DNA of 64,000 nt from JAAYPI01 sp963668615 (GCA_963668615.2 CAXXCL010000002.1:62001-126000); one strand, 5' to 3'. Shown: positions 17,453 to 27,221, counted from the first letter of the stretch. Numbers and translations: made by a program. Notes: generated by a model from the letters alone, not told the origin.

Positions 17453-18175
17453 TTAATTGCAACTTCCCAATTTTTTATATTTATTACTTCCCAAGAAAAA
17501 TCTCAAATAGTTATGATCTCGGCATTCCAATTCTTTCTTTTCAAGTTTGTTGTAGCAGACTCCTCTCATAACCAGTAAATCAGGATTATAGGGATTTCTT
17601 CGTATTAATTCATTCAAGGCATTGAGACATCTATAATATTTTCGATGGTGGAAGTTTGTATTAGCTTCGTCGAGCAAAAATTCATCTTCAAGAAATTTTA
17701 TTTCGCTTCTTGGTGCTCCAATAGCAACAATTTCGCGTGAAATAAAAGAAGGAGCTAAGTCCGTATCAATATGAAAATCATACGTTTGTTCCCCATTCGC
17801 TATTTTGTATTCAATAGGAACAAATATGTCTGTGGTATCAACGACATTTCTAACAACAACTTTGTTTTTAGCAAAAGTTTTTTTCATTAAATCCACAAAT
17901 TTGCTATCCACGGATTTGCTAATTGGATTTACAGTAAAAATACTGATTAATTTCCCATTAGAGTCCAGTCTAATGCAACCAATGTAAGTTCCCATAAGGT
18001 TGTTTTCTATAGCATCTACCGGATATCGAATGTTTTTTGCAAGATAATCTTCCAGTAAGCCTCCATCAACAGATAGTATTGCATCTGCATCAATTGTTTT
18101 ATAAAACTTTGTCTCTTGTCCCATTGTAATGAAATAGAAACAAAATAGAAAGATGATTGTTAGTATGTTTTTCAT
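17453..18175 (-). CDS. Exported protein with TonB C-terminal-like domain and TPR-like C-terminus
   Basis: 240 aa. A signal peptide (MKNILTIIFLFCFYFITMGQ) is followed by a region like the TonB C-terminal fold: LEDYLAKNIRYPVDAIENNLMGTYIGCIRLDSNGKLISIFTVNPISKSVDSKFVDL. The YP...A..N...G pattern is the usual signature. The last 70 residues (HHRKYYRCLNALNELIRRNPYNPDLLVMRGVCYNKLEK) look like one or two TPR helices pairs. There is no long Pro-rich linker or N-terminal TM anchor as in a true TonB, so it is more likely a periplasmic protein borrowing this domain. Function unknown. Confidence 0.7.
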   Translation of the reverse strand: MKNILTIIFLFCFYFITMGQETKFYKTIDADAILSVDGGLLEDYLAKNIRYPVDAIENNLMGTYIGCIRLDSNGKLISIFTVNPISKSVDSKFVDLMKKTFAKNKVVVRNVVDTTDIFVPIEYKIANGEQTYDFHIDTDLAPSFISREIVAIGAPRSEIKFLEDEFLLDEANTNFHHRKYYRCLNALNELIRRNPYNPDLLVMRGVCYNKLEKKELECRDHNYLRFFLGSNKYKKLGSCN

Positions 18176-18210
18176 TTTTTATCCTTTCACGAGGTCGTGT
18201 TTTGGGTCAC

Positions 18211-18240
18211 AAAAAAGGCCACCTGTTCAGGCAGCCTTTT
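18211..18240 (-). terminator. Terminator of the ilv operon
   Basis: The hairpin pairs AGGC..CCTG with CAGG..GCCT around a TT centre, with a small CA/CA internal loop. It is followed on the minus strand by seven T (complement of the A run at 18211-18216 and beyond). It sits just after the ilvC stop and would end the long branched-chain operon. Confidence 0.8.
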
Positions 18241-18257
18241 CTATGTAGGAAAAAATC

Positions 18258-19304
18258 TTAATTGTTTTCAGGACGTAATTTACGAACTACGGCACCGGCT
18301 TGCCACATTTCACTGTCGTGAAGTTGTTTCAATTCTTTTTCCAAACCTGCACGATAGTCGGGTTTAGAGTTGGTATCGATAGAACGTTGAGCTTCGTTTC
18401 CACAAGCTACTTCGTCGTATAATTTTTTGAATACAGGCTTGGTTGCATCATGGAAAGGTATCATCCAGTCCAAAGCTCCACGTTGTGCGGTAGTAGAACA
18501 ATTTGCATACATCCAATCCATACCATTTTCAGCAAACAAAGGCATTAGTGATTGTGTTAATTCTTCTACCGTTTCGTTGAAAGCTTCTGAAGGGGTATGT
18601 CCGTTTTCACGCAACACTTCATATTGAGCCAGCAATAAACCTTGGATTGCACCCATAAGTGTACCACGTTCACCGGTAAGGTCAGAGTAAACTTCTTTTT
18701 TGAATGTGGTTTCAAATAAATAACCGGAACCGACACCAATACCCAATGCTACTACACGTTCGAACGCTTTTCCTGTTGCATCTTGGAAGATAGCATAAGA
18801 AGAATTCAATCCGCGACCTTGCAAGAACATACGACGTAAAGAAGTACCTGAGCCTTTTGGTGCAATTAAAACAACGTCAACATCAGCAGGAGGAATGATA
18901 CCTGTACGTTCTTTATATGTAATACCAAATCCGTGAGAAAAATACAGTGTCTTTCTGGCTGTCAAATAGGGTTTAATTCTTGGCCATACTTCGATTTGAG
19001 CAGCATCAGAAAGTAAGTATTGAATAATAGTTGCACGTTTGCATGCTTCTTCTATTTCAAATAACGTTTCACCCGGTACCCAACCGTCAGCAATGGCTTT
19101 GTCCCAAGTTTTTCCGCCTTTACGTTGTCCAACAATTACTTTAAAACCATTATCACGTAGATTTAGAGATTGACCAGGACCTTGCACACCATAACCAATA
19201 ACTGCAATGGTATCATTTTTTAATACTTCACGAGCTTTTTCTAAAGGAAATTCACTACGGGTAACTACATTTTCGATTACACCGCCAAAATTCATTTGTG
19301 CCAT
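18258..19304 (-). CDS. ilvC: Ketol-acid reductoisomerase IlvC
   Basis: 348 aa. IlvC isomerises and reduces acetolactate or acetohydroxybutyrate with NADPH, the second common step of valine, leucine and isoleucine synthesis. The Rossmann motif is VIGYGVQGPGQSLNLRDNGF, with the cofactor-specifying loop VGQRKGGKTWDKA. The metal-binding and catalytic region includes YSDLTGERGTLMGAIQG and SEAFNETVEELTQSLMPL, and CSTTAQRGALDW follows. It is the last gene of the operon, 175 bp after the thioesterase gene. That gap may hold its own promoter, but no strong TAnnTTTG match was settled. Confidence 0.96.
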   Translation of the reverse strand: MAQMNFGGVIENVVTRSEFPLEKAREVLKNDTIAVIGYGVQGPGQSLNLRDNGFKVIVGQRKGGKTWDKAIADGWVPGETLFEIEEACKRATIIQYLLSDAAQIEVWPRIKPYLTARKTLYFSHGFGITYKERTGIIPPADVDVVLIAPKGSGTSLRRMFLQGRGLNSSYAIFQDATGKAFERVVALGIGVGSGYLFETTFKKEVYSDLTGERGTLMGAIQGLLLAQYEVLRENGHTPSEAFNETVEELTQSLMPLFAENGMDWMYANCSTTAQRGALDWMIPFHDATKPVFKKLYDEVACGNEAQRSIDTNSKPDYRAGLEKELKQLHDSEMWQAGAVVRKLRPENN

Positions 19305-19479
19305 TTTGCTAATAATTTATTTATTAAAAGGTAAATATAATTTTATTTACTATTTTTTTTTGATGAAGAAGTTATAATTTGTTATAAAACTAAAAACGGA
19401 ACAAAATTACAATATTTTTATTAGTCGGGCAAATTTTCTTATTGTTTTATAGTGTTTTTAGCATCCTTTTGAGTAAAAA

Positions 19480-20193
19480 TTAATTCCACATAATTCGTGC
19501 TTTGCAAACAGATCTTCCATCTTCTGTTTTTGTATCAAATAAGGACATGTTTTCTTCTTCAATTCTATGTATGGAAATCAATTGGTTAAAAACAGATTCA
19601 TGTAGGTAGTTGATATCCAATCGTTTTATTTTTTTTGTTGCATATTGTTCAACAGAATATGTATCAAGCATCCATTCCAAATATTTCATGCTACTGGCGT
19701 GATTGTTGAAATCGATATCGCTATATCGAATGAGATGTTCTTGAATGACTTCACTATTTATTTCTCCTACTTTAATGGGTTTTTCTATTTGAGAAGCAAT
19801 ACCCGTAGCAAATAGATTTAGTTCGGGTTTATTTTGTAAACTAAATGCTTTGCGTGTTTCAATATCTATTAGAGCCCATTGCGAGGAAGCATTTCCAATT
19901 AATTTATTGTTACAATGAATTTTAAAGTTTCGAGTAGTAATTATTTTTCCAAAATCTTCTACCCATGTTTCAATGCTGATTTTTTCGTATTGCAACGGAA
20001 ACTCCATCATTTCTATAGCCAACCGAGAAACGACCCATGTGAGGTTATCTTTTTCCATATTGTCTACTCCAAAACCATTTTCTAATGCAGCCAAACCTGC
20101 GGCATTTAAAATATGACTGCCTAACGAGCTGATAGTTATCCTTTTCGTAAAATCAACTTCTTGGGGATGAATATAAAAATCATATTGTTGCAT
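19480..20193 (-). CDS. Acyl-ACP thioesterase (FatA/FatB-like)
   Basis: 237 aa with two hotdog folds. The first contains FYIHPQEVDFTKRITISSLGSHILNAAGLAA and LTWVVSRLAIEMMEFP..EKISIETWVEDFG. The second contains the catalytic-type segment YSDIDFNNHASSMKYLEWMLD, where the D-x-N-x-H pattern is visible. It releases free fatty acids from acyl carrier protein. It lies between ilvN (19 bp upstream) and ilvC in the branched-chain operon. I recall the same order in Bacteroides, which hints at a link to branched-chain fatty acid balance; that link is inference. Confidence 0.88.
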   Translation of the reverse strand: MQQYDFYIHPQEVDFTKRITISSLGSHILNAAGLAALENGFGVDNMEKDNLTWVVSRLAIEMMEFPLQYEKISIETWVEDFGKIITTRNFKIHCNNKLIGNASSQWALIDIETRKAFSLQNKPELNLFATGIASQIEKPIKVGEINSEVIQEHLIRYSDIDFNNHASSMKYLEWMLDTYSVEQYATKKIKRLDINYLHESVFNQLISIHRIEEENMSLFDTKTEDGRSVCKARIMWN

Positions 20194-20212
20194 AGAAGCT
20201 TTTTTTTGAAAT

Positions 20213-20767
20213 CTAATCTATTTGTTTTCTTTTGGTACATTCATCAATGGAGGCTAGCATATCGCTTAATCTTTCCACTTTGCTTTTGGTAATAGCCACA
20301 CGCCCGGAACGGATAAATTGGAGAACTCCTATTGAACTTTGCAATTCTTCGAATAGCTCTTGAGTCTCTTCGTAAAGTCCTGTTTTTTCGATAACTACGC
20401 ATGTTGGAGTTATATCCAGAATACGCACATTATAGCGACGTATTAACCCTTCGATACTTCCTAGAGACAAAATTTTGTCGGTAGCCAATTTATAAAGGGC
20501 AATTTCTTGGTAAATCAAGTCATCATCCGTATTGTAATAAGCTTTAAGAATGTCTACACGCTTGTCTATTTGTTTTACCACTTTTTGAATGCTATCTAAC
20601 GTCGTTTCTACCGTAATGGTAAACTTATGAATACCTTTAATAGCTGATGGAGAAACGGATAACGTTTCAATGTTTAACTGACGACGGGTAAAAATAATTG
20701 TAATTTGATTTAATAAACCCGGTGTGTTTTCAGAAAAAATGGTTACTGTATATAATTTTGTTTCCAT
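20213..20767 (-). CDS. ilvN: Acetolactate synthase small (regulatory) subunit IlvN/IlvH
   Basis: 184 aa. An N-terminal ACT domain holds LYTVTIFSENTPGLLNQITIIFTRRQLNIETLSVSPS and FTITVETTLDSIQKVVKQIDKRVDI. The C-terminal ALS_ss_C domain holds IYQEIALYKLATD, YNVRILDITPTCVVIEKTG and FIRSGRVAITK. It binds valine and controls the large subunit. Its start lies 3 bp from the ilvB stop, the usual close coupling. Confidence 0.95.
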   Translation of the reverse strand: METKLYTVTIFSENTPGLLNQITIIFTRRQLNIETLSVSPSAIKGIHKFTITVETTLDSIQKVVKQIDKRVDILKAYYNTDDDLIYQEIALYKLATDKILSLGSIEGLIRRYNVRILDITPTCVVIEKTGLYEETQELFEELQSSIGVLQFIRSGRVAITKSKVERLSDMLASIDECTKRKQID

Positions 20768-20770
20768 AGT

Positions 20771-22469
20771 TTATTCTCCTAATAATATATTTGTTACGGC
20801 TGTTCCTGCAGGAACCATAGGGTATACCAATCCGAATTGTTCTACATTTACAACTAGCAAGAAGGCTGAATCATCAGCAAACATTTCTTTGATGCCTTCG
20901 TCCAATGATTCTCTGTCGGAGATTTCTTTTCCTTTTATTTTATAAGCGTTGGCAATAGCTATAAAATCAGGGTTTGCCATTAGGGTAGAAGAATAACGTT
21001 TTCCATGGAACAATTCTTGCCATTGACGTACCATCCCTAGATAATTATTATTCAGAATAACCATTTTTATACCTAAGTTTTCTTGCATAATAGTTCCTAA
21101 TTCTTGAATAGTCATTTGGAAACCTCCGTCGCCACAGAAAAGGCACACAGTACGCTCTGGTGATCCTACTTTGGCTCCTATGGCAGCAGGGATGCCAAAT
21201 CCCATGGTGCCCAATCCACCTGAAGTTATCATACTGCGTTTTTTCTTAAATTTAAAATAACGGGCAGCCATCATTTGGTTTTGACCTACGTCTGTAACCA
21301 AAATTGCTTCGTGGCGACATGCTTCGGAAATTTTGCTTATTACCTCACCCATTTTGATAGCACCTTCAGCAGGTTCTGTCTCGCCTTTTATAACGTTCTG
21401 ATATTCTTGTTCTTCGTGTTCTTTTGAAGGATTCAATCCACTCTTTATGATTGTTTTTCTTTAATAGTTTGGTGATTGTCGGAAGGGTGGTCTTTACGTT
21501 TCCCAAGACAGCAACGGATGTTTTAACGTTTTTGTCAATTTCAGCAGAATCAATATCCAGATGGATGACTTTGGCCTGTTTGGCATAATTTGTCAAGTCG
21601 CCTGTTACCCGATCGTCAAAACGCATACCAATAGCAATTAAAACATCACATTCATTTGTTTTAATATTTGGACCAATATTTCCATGCATACCAAGCATAC
21701 CTTTGTTTAGTCGATAATCTGTGGGCATAGCAGATTCGCCCAATAAAGTCCATGCAGCAGGAATATCTGCTTTGTCCAAAAATTCTTTCAATTCGTCTTC
21801 TGCTTGTCCGATAGTTACTCCTTGACCAACCAAAGCAAAGGGCTTTTTTGCTGAATTAATCAAATCAGCCGCTTTTTTGAAAATATTTTCGTCAATATTC
21901 GTCACAGGTAAATAACTTCGGATAAAATTACAAAATTCAGGTTTGTAGTCAATCATACCAAGTTGCGCATTTTTTGCAAAGTCAAGAACGACAGGTCCCG
22001 GACGTCCACTTTTGGCAATATAAAAAGCACGAGCAACAGCCCAAGCTATTTCTTCGGGGCGACGTATTTGGTAGCTCCATTTGGTAATAGGTTGTGTTAT
22101 GCCCACGACGTCAATTTCCTGAAACGCATCCGTACCTAACAGGTTAGCACTTACTTGACCTGTGATGACAATGAGAGGGGTACTATCTATCATAGCATCT
22201 CCAATGCCTGTAATAGCATTAGTAGCTGCGGGTCCTGATGTTACAATGCAAACGCCAACTTTACCGGACACTCTTGCGTAGCCTTGTGCTGCGTGGGTCG
22301 CTCCTTGTTCGTGACGGGTTAATATATAGCGAATTCTTTCGTAATAATCATATAGTGCGTCGAAAACGGGAATGATAGCACCTCCCGGATAACCGAAAAT
22401 GGTATCAACGCCCTCATTTAGTAATGATTCTATTAGGGCATAAGACCCTGAAATTGGTTTTTTGCTCAT
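20771..22469 (-). pseudogene. ilvB: Acetolactate synthase large subunit IlvB, split by a single-base frameshift
   Basis: The N-terminal frame (ATG at 22469) gives about 348 correct residues to HKEWIESF. The sequence then continues in another frame as KEHEEQEYQNVIKG to the stop at 20771. Removing one A from the AAAA run (T run at 21422-21425) rejoins a 565-aa protein of normal length. The thiamine diphosphate signs are intact: catalytic-type Glu in TRHEQGATHAAQGYARVSGK, and the GDG...NN motif as CGDGGFQMTIQELGTIMQENLGIKMVILNNNYLGM. The product condenses pyruvate into acetolactate. Nothing else is decayed and it sits in an otherwise complete ilv operon, so a sequencing error is as likely as a real mutation. 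Confidence 0.9.
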
Positions 22470-22472
22470 AAT

Positions 22473-22905
22473 CTATTTTTTTGTGAAAAGAGTTGTTTTT
22501 TTTGCTGCAAAGTTCCAAATTGTTACTAACGCTGTAGCTAACAAGTTAGAAACAAAATCAATTGATATGTGTGCTTCTTGCGAAAATAGCCACATAAAAA
22601 AGTTCATCAATAACAGTCCAATAACTCCGATAATGCTGAAAATCAGTATTTCGGTTTTACTGTCTTTCAGACGACGCTCGTTAAATACCCAAAGAATACT
22701 CAATATGTAGGTGATAATCAATCCGATAACAAATGCAATTGTTTGTCGATACGTATTTGTTTATGTCAAAATAATACCTTGTCAAGAGAAAAATACTCTT
22801 ATCAAACACAAAGGCTATTCCGCCGGAAAATAAGTAGCGAAACATCTGTATAAAAATGTTTGATGTCTTATTTTTAAATAATTTGTCGAATTGAATTTGC
22901 AACAC
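22473..22905 (-). pseudogene. GtrA-like membrane protein, split by a frameshift
   Basis: Starting from GTG at 22905 (or TTG at 22902) the frame reads LQIQFDKLFKNKTSNIFIQMFRYLFSGGIAFVFDKSIFLL. It leaves frame after DINKYVST and resumes as IAFVIGLIITYILSILWVFNERR to the stop at 22473. One surplus A in the AAA run (plus-strand T run 22742-22744) explains the break. The repaired protein is about 143 aa with four TM helices, the GtrA/PF04138 pattern. GtrA-like proteins are thought to flip or support flipping of polyprenyl-linked sugars. It lies 14 bp after the GT2 gene and 3 bp before ilvB. Confidence 0.8.
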
Positions 22906-22918
22906 GTTTTTTCCTTTT

Positions 22919-23652
22919 TTAATATAATTTTGATTTAGCCAAATGCCACTTACACAAGCGATATACCAAAGAAACTTTGAGTACTCCCAATCCATAAATA
23001 AAACTTCTTTTTAAATTGATAGAAGAAGCTTCTTTGAAATATTTTGTAGGACAGGTTACTTCTCCAATTTCATATCCTGCATAAAATATTTGAGCCAACA
23101 TTTCATTGTCAAAAATAAAGTCATCGGAATTGATGTTGTAATTGATATTACGCAATACATCTGCCGAAAAAGCTCTGTATCCTGAATGGTATTCGGATAA
23201 TTTTTGACCTAACAAGAGATTTTCCATAAACGTTTAAAAATCTGTTCGAAACATATTTTACCATTGGCATACCGCCTTTCAAGGCACCGTTTCCTAAGAT
23301 ACGAGAAGCCAATACCGCAGGGTACAAATCATTGGCAATAATGTAGGCAATAGAATGAATTAATTGCGGAGTGTACTGATAATCAGGATGCAACATGATT
23401 ACAATATCAGCACCTAATTCCAATGCACGATTATAACAAGTCTTTTGATTTCCACCGTAACCTTTATTTTTTTCGTGTACATTAATTTCTTTGATGCCTA
23501 ATTCTTTCGCTTTTTCAATGGTGTGGTCGCTGCTATGGTCATCTGTTAAAATTACCTCATCTACAATATCGAAAGGAATTTCCTTGTATGTCTGTTCTAA
23601 TGTTTTTTTCTGCATTGTAAGCAGGCATTACTACTACAATTTTTTTTACCAT
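22919..23652 (-). pseudogene. Family 2 glycosyltransferase (polyprenyl-phosphate sugar synthase-like) with two frameshifts
   Basis: The ATG at 23652 gives VKKIVVVMPAYNAEK. One extra A in a seven-A run (T run 23603-23609) shifts the frame before TLEQTYKEIPFDIVDEVILTDDHSSD. A second extra base near 23233-23240 breaks SNRFL from TFMENLLLGQKLSEYHSGYRAF. Repaired length is about 243 aa. Visible family motifs are PAYNAEKTL, TDDHSSD and IVMLHPDYQY, in which D-x-D has become HPDYQY as in DPM1-like relatives. Its product probably makes a polyprenyl-phosphate sugar used by the upstream GT39-type transferase. Everything outside the two indels looks conserved. Confidence 0.8.
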
Positions 23653-23667
23653 TTATCATATACTTCG

Positions 23668-25341
23668 TTATTTTATTTGTTGTTTTTTAGGATGACGCAC
23701 TAGAAATACATATCCGTTTTTTTCATATAGTTTGATGGCATCAGGCACATTAGACATAAATTTATCGACTCGGCCTGTCTTATTTTTTAGAACAAAATAG
23801 CATGTTTTGTCAATGTTTCCGTGCATTAAGAATTCTTTGTTTGCACAATTGTTTTTTGCTTGCCTGTCGGAGTAGAAATAATGTGCATACGACCTAGAAA
23901 TCGGATAGATATAACAATTTTCTCCTTTTTTACTTTCGTAAAATTCGATGGTTGCCCGCTGACTGTATTTTTCTACTTGAGGAACAACAAGTAACATTGT
24001 TATCCATGTAAAAAACAATGAGCCAATAGTTAAAATGGCAAAAGTCCTAAGTTTTTTGGTCTTGTTTATTTGCAAGCAAAATGCAATCGTTGTGGCAATT
24101 AATAGTAATCCGATAATTGGTTCAAAGCCTGTCCAAGTTGATGTCGCCTGCATACTTCCTGCTGTATAAGTATCTTTTACGTAAGGAATAAGATATTGTT
24201 TTATTTTATCAAAAAGTGTTACAATCATGATGGCAATACCAAACAAGACAGCCAACGCAATCAATAAAACCTGCATTATTTTCGGAAATTTTTTCTTTTC
24301 AGTAAGTAATTTATCGCAATACCAAGCTGCAAAAAACGTCAATGGAAAATAGCACATTGATGAGTAATGTACAATTTTAGTTTTTACAATGGTAAACAGA
24401 ATAAGAACTACCCAGAAAGTAATCATCATCCAACGGAATACATTCTGTGTGTTTGTATCCGTTTCTTGCTTGATGATGGATTTTCTGAAAGTTGGTAAAG
24501 CTAATATTGATGCAGGAAAAACGCCAATAAACAAGATTACAAAATGGTATAATAAAAAGCCTCCGTGTCCCGCATCTTTTGTTTGAAACAATCGAATTTG
24601 ATAAACGATAAAGTCTTCTATTATTTTGGAATTTCCCATTAATATTTGTAACAAAAACCAAAAGCTGCCTACAAAAATTAATATGCTCGAAAATACGGCA
24701 ACCTGTTTCCATGTATAGTTCCATTTGAATTTCGTAGCAATTAAGTAAATGCTGAAACTAAGCAAGAAAATTAGTAATCCGGCAGGTCCTTTCGTTAAAA
24801 TTGACAAGCCCAAAAAGAGTCCTGAAAATATCAGAAAATTATATCCGTTTCCTTTTCTTTCAGTACTTGTAAATCGTGCGAAAAAATAAATGCCAAGAAA
24901 AATAAATAAGTTAAACCAAGGGTCAATAATTCCCGATTTAAAATAGAAAAAGGGGAAAATGGAACCAACATACAGCAAAACCCATAGAATACCAAAACGA
25001 TAATTTTTGAGTGTTTTCCCTATGTTAAAAAGTGTCAGCAAGGTTGCTATTCCACAAATAGCATTGGGAAAACGAGCGGCAAATTCATTGATGCCGAAAA
25101 TTTTCATTGACAAAACCTGAAACCAAATAAATAAAGGAGGTTTTTCCCAAAACGGCTCAAAATTAATCTGAACTGTGAGATAATTGCCCGAATTAATCAT
25201 TTCTCTAGCAGATTCGGCAAAATTTATTTCATCCCAATCAAATAGGTGAACATTACCCAATCCCGGAAGGAATAACAATAACCCCAACAGAATGATTGAC
25301 AGTTGAGTAACAGTTGTTTTGTTTTTTAGAAAATTAAGCAT
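23668..25341 (-). CDS. ArnT/PMT-type (GT39/GT83) polyprenyl-phosphate-dependent glycosyltransferase
   Basis: 557 aa with about eleven to twelve TM helices. The first periplasmic loop carries the catalytic-type acidic motif LFDWDEINFAESAREM. Helices such as GYNFLIFSGLFLGLSILTKGPAGLLIFLLSFSIYLI (contains the conserved KGP) follow, and a small C-terminal periplasmic domain ends YVFLVRHPKKQ. Such enzymes move a sugar from undecaprenyl phosphate to lipid A or protein outside the inner membrane. With the GT2 and GtrA-like genes downstream it forms a complete membrane glycosylation set, placed inside the ilv operon between ilvD and ilvB. Confidence 0.85.
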   Translation of the reverse strand: MLNFLKNKTTVTQLSIILLGLLLFLPGLGNVHLFDWDEINFAESAREMINSGNYLTVQINFEPFWEKPPLFIWFQVLSMKIFGINEFAARFPNAICGIATLLTLFNIGKTLKNYRFGILWVLLYVGSIFPFFYFKSGIIDPWFNLFIFLGIYFFARFTSTERKGNGYNFLIFSGLFLGLSILTKGPAGLLIFLLSFSIYLIATKFKWNYTWKQVAVFSSILIFVGSFWFLLQILMGNSKIIEDFIVYQIRLFQTKDAGHGGFLLYHFVILFIGVFPASILALPTFRKSIIKQETDTNTQNVFRWMMITFWVVLILFTIVKTKIVHYSSMCYFPLTFFAAWYCDKLLTEKKKFPKIMQVLLIALAVLFGIAIMIVTLFDKIKQYLIPYVKDTYTAGSMQATSTWTGFEPIIGLLLIATTIAFCLQINKTKKLRTFAILTIGSLFFTWITMLLVVPQVEKYSQRATIEFYESKKGENCYIYPISRSYAHYFYSDRQAKNNCANKEFLMHGNIDKTCYFVLKNKTGRVDKFMSNVPDAIKLYEKNGYVFLVRHPKKQQIK

Positions 25342-25351
25342 ACGTTTTTTT

Positions 25352-27184
25352 TTAGTCTTCTACAATTCTTACAGCACCTTTATCCGCCGAAGAAACCATG
25401 CTGGCATAGGCTTTTAATGATTTAGAAATAACCCTGTCTCGAGTAGGTTTCCAAGCATTTTTGCCTTTTTCCTTTTCGGCTTTACGGCGAGTATCCAATT
25501 CTTGTTCCGTCAGACGGACGTTGATAGAACGATTCGGGATGTCAATATCAATAATATCTCCATCTTGCAATAATCCAATATTACCACCTGCTGCAGCTTC
25601 GGGTGAAATATGACCAATGGAAAGCCCTGAAGTGCCTCCCGAAAAACGGCCGTCGGTAATAAGAGCACATTCCTTACCTAAGTGTTTGGATTTGATGTAA
25701 GAAGTAGGGTATAGCATTTCTTGCATTCCCGGACCACCTTTAGGACCTTCATATATAATTACCACCACATCGCCTGCCTTGATATTCCCTTTTAGGATGC
25801 CGGTACAAGCATCTTCTTGAGAAGTAAATACTTTGGCTGTTCCTGAAAATTTCCAGATACTTTCATCGACACCTGCCGTTTTAATTACGCAACCGTCCAA
25901 AGCAATGTTTCCTTTCAAAATACCTAATCCCCCGTCTTTTGTATAAGCATGTTCAACGTCACGAATACAGCCATTGGCACGGTCGGTGTCCAATTCTTTA
26001 TAGTATGTTTCCTGAGAACCCAATACCAAATTGAATTTGCGAGCAGCAGCACTTTTGTATTTTTTGATGGCTTCGTCAGTTGCATTTTTACTGGTAATGC
26101 AGAAACTATCAATAGCTTCGTTCAATGTTTTGTTATCAACTCGTTTAACGGATGTATTGATCAAGTTCTTTTTTGCCAATTCAGCTAAAATAGAAATGAT
26201 GCCTCCGGCACGATTAACATCTTGAATGTGGTATTTTTGCGTATTAGGAGCAACCTTGCATAAACAAGGGGTCTTACGAGATAAAGCATCAATATCGTCC
26301 ATGGTGAAGTTTACTTCTGCTTCTTGAGCAACTGCCAACAAATGTAAGACTGTGTTCGTTGAACCTCCCATAGCAATGTCAAGTGTCATGGCATTCAGAA
26401 ATGCATCACGAGTAGCAATGGAGCGTGGTAAAACGCTCTCGTCGCCATCGCGATAATATTTATACGTATTTTCGACGATTAACTTGGCTGCATCTTTGAA
26501 TAATTGAGTTCTGTTAGCGTGAGTAGCTACAATCGTTCCATTACCCGGAAGAGCTAAACCAATAGCCTCGTTGAGGCAGTTCATGGAGTTGGCTGTAAAC
26601 ATACCGGAACAGCAACCGCAGGTAGGACAGGCTGCATGTTCAATTTTTTCAACCTGTTCATCAGAAACCGATTCGTCCGCAGACTGAATCATTGCATCAA
26701 TCAAATCAAGGTGCTTATCATCTAATTCTCCTGCTTCCATCGGTCCACCTGAAACAAATACAGTAGGGATATTTAACCGCATGGCAGCCATTAGCATACC
26801 CGGAGTGATTTTGTCGCAATTGCTAATACAAACCATTGCATCTGCCTTGTGTGCATTAACCATATATTCCACACTGTCTGCAATAATGTCACGGCTAGGT
26901 AGGGAATATAGCATCCCATCATGACCCATAGCAATGCCATCGTCAATGGCAATCGTATCAAATTCGGCAGCAAAGCAACCTTGTTTTTCAATTTCCGCTT
27001 TTACCAATTGCCCTATTTCATGTAAATGAACATGTCCGGGGACAAATTGTGTGAAAGAATTTACTATGGCAATAATAGGTTTTCCCAATTGTTCTTCACT
27101 CATTCCATTTGCTCTCCATAAAGCTCTAGCACCTGCCATTCTACGACCTTGTGTGCTAAACGAGCTGCGAAGTTGATTTTTCAT
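25352..27184 (-). CDS. ilvD: Dihydroxy-acid dehydratase IlvD
   Basis: 610 aa, normal for the long form. IlvD dehydrates dihydroxyisovalerate and dihydroxymethylvalerate to the keto acids. Fe-S cysteine motifs are MVCISNCDKITPGM and HAACPTCGCCSGMFTANSMN. Other landmarks are DTIAIDDGIAMGHDGM, YEGPKGGPGMQEML and LITDGRFSGGTSGLSIGHISPEAA. It is the first structural gene of the operon and is preceded by the leader peptide and attenuator at 27222-27353. About 10 bp separate it from the downstream glycosyltransferase. Confidence 0.97.
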   Translation of the reverse strand: MKNQLRSSFSTQGRRMAGARALWRANGMSEEQLGKPIIAIVNSFTQFVPGHVHLHEIGQLVKAEIEKQGCFAAEFDTIAIDDGIAMGHDGMLYSLPSRDIIADSVEYMVNAHKADAMVCISNCDKITPGMLMAAMRLNIPTVFVSGGPMEAGELDDKHLDLIDAMIQSADESVSDEQVEKIEHAACPTCGCCSGMFTANSMNCLNEAIGLALPGNGTIVATHANRTQLFKDAAKLIVENTYKYYRDGDESVLPRSIATRDAFLNAMTLDIAMGGSTNTVLHLLAVAQEAEVNFTMDDIDALSRKTPCLCKVAPNTQKYHIQDVNRAGGIISILAELAKKNLINTSVKRVDNKTLNEAIDSFCITSKNATDEAIKKYKSAAARKFNLVLGSQETYYKELDTDRANGCIRDVEHAYTKDGGLGILKGNIALDGCVIKTAGVDESIWKFSGTAKVFTSQEDACTGILKGNIKAGDVVVIIYEGPKGGPGMQEMLYPTSYIKSKHLGKECALITDGRFSGGTSGLSIGHISPEAAAGGNIGLLQDGDIIDIDIPNRSINVRLTEQELDTRRKAEKEKGKNAWKPTRDRVISKSLKAYASMVSSADKGAVRIVED

Positions 27185-27221
27185 TTGTGTAAGTTTATTG
27201 TTATGTTAATAAGTTAGAATC

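Noticed and set aside
18181..18243. tRNA-like fold near the ilvC end
   Set aside because: Only one hairpin with a T tail is present; no cloverleaf can be drawn.
21366..21436. Programmed ribosomal frameshift in ilvB
   Set aside because: There is no conserved slippery site with a downstream structure that I can see, IlvB is not known to need one, and three further breaks of the same kind lie close by. An extra base is simpler.
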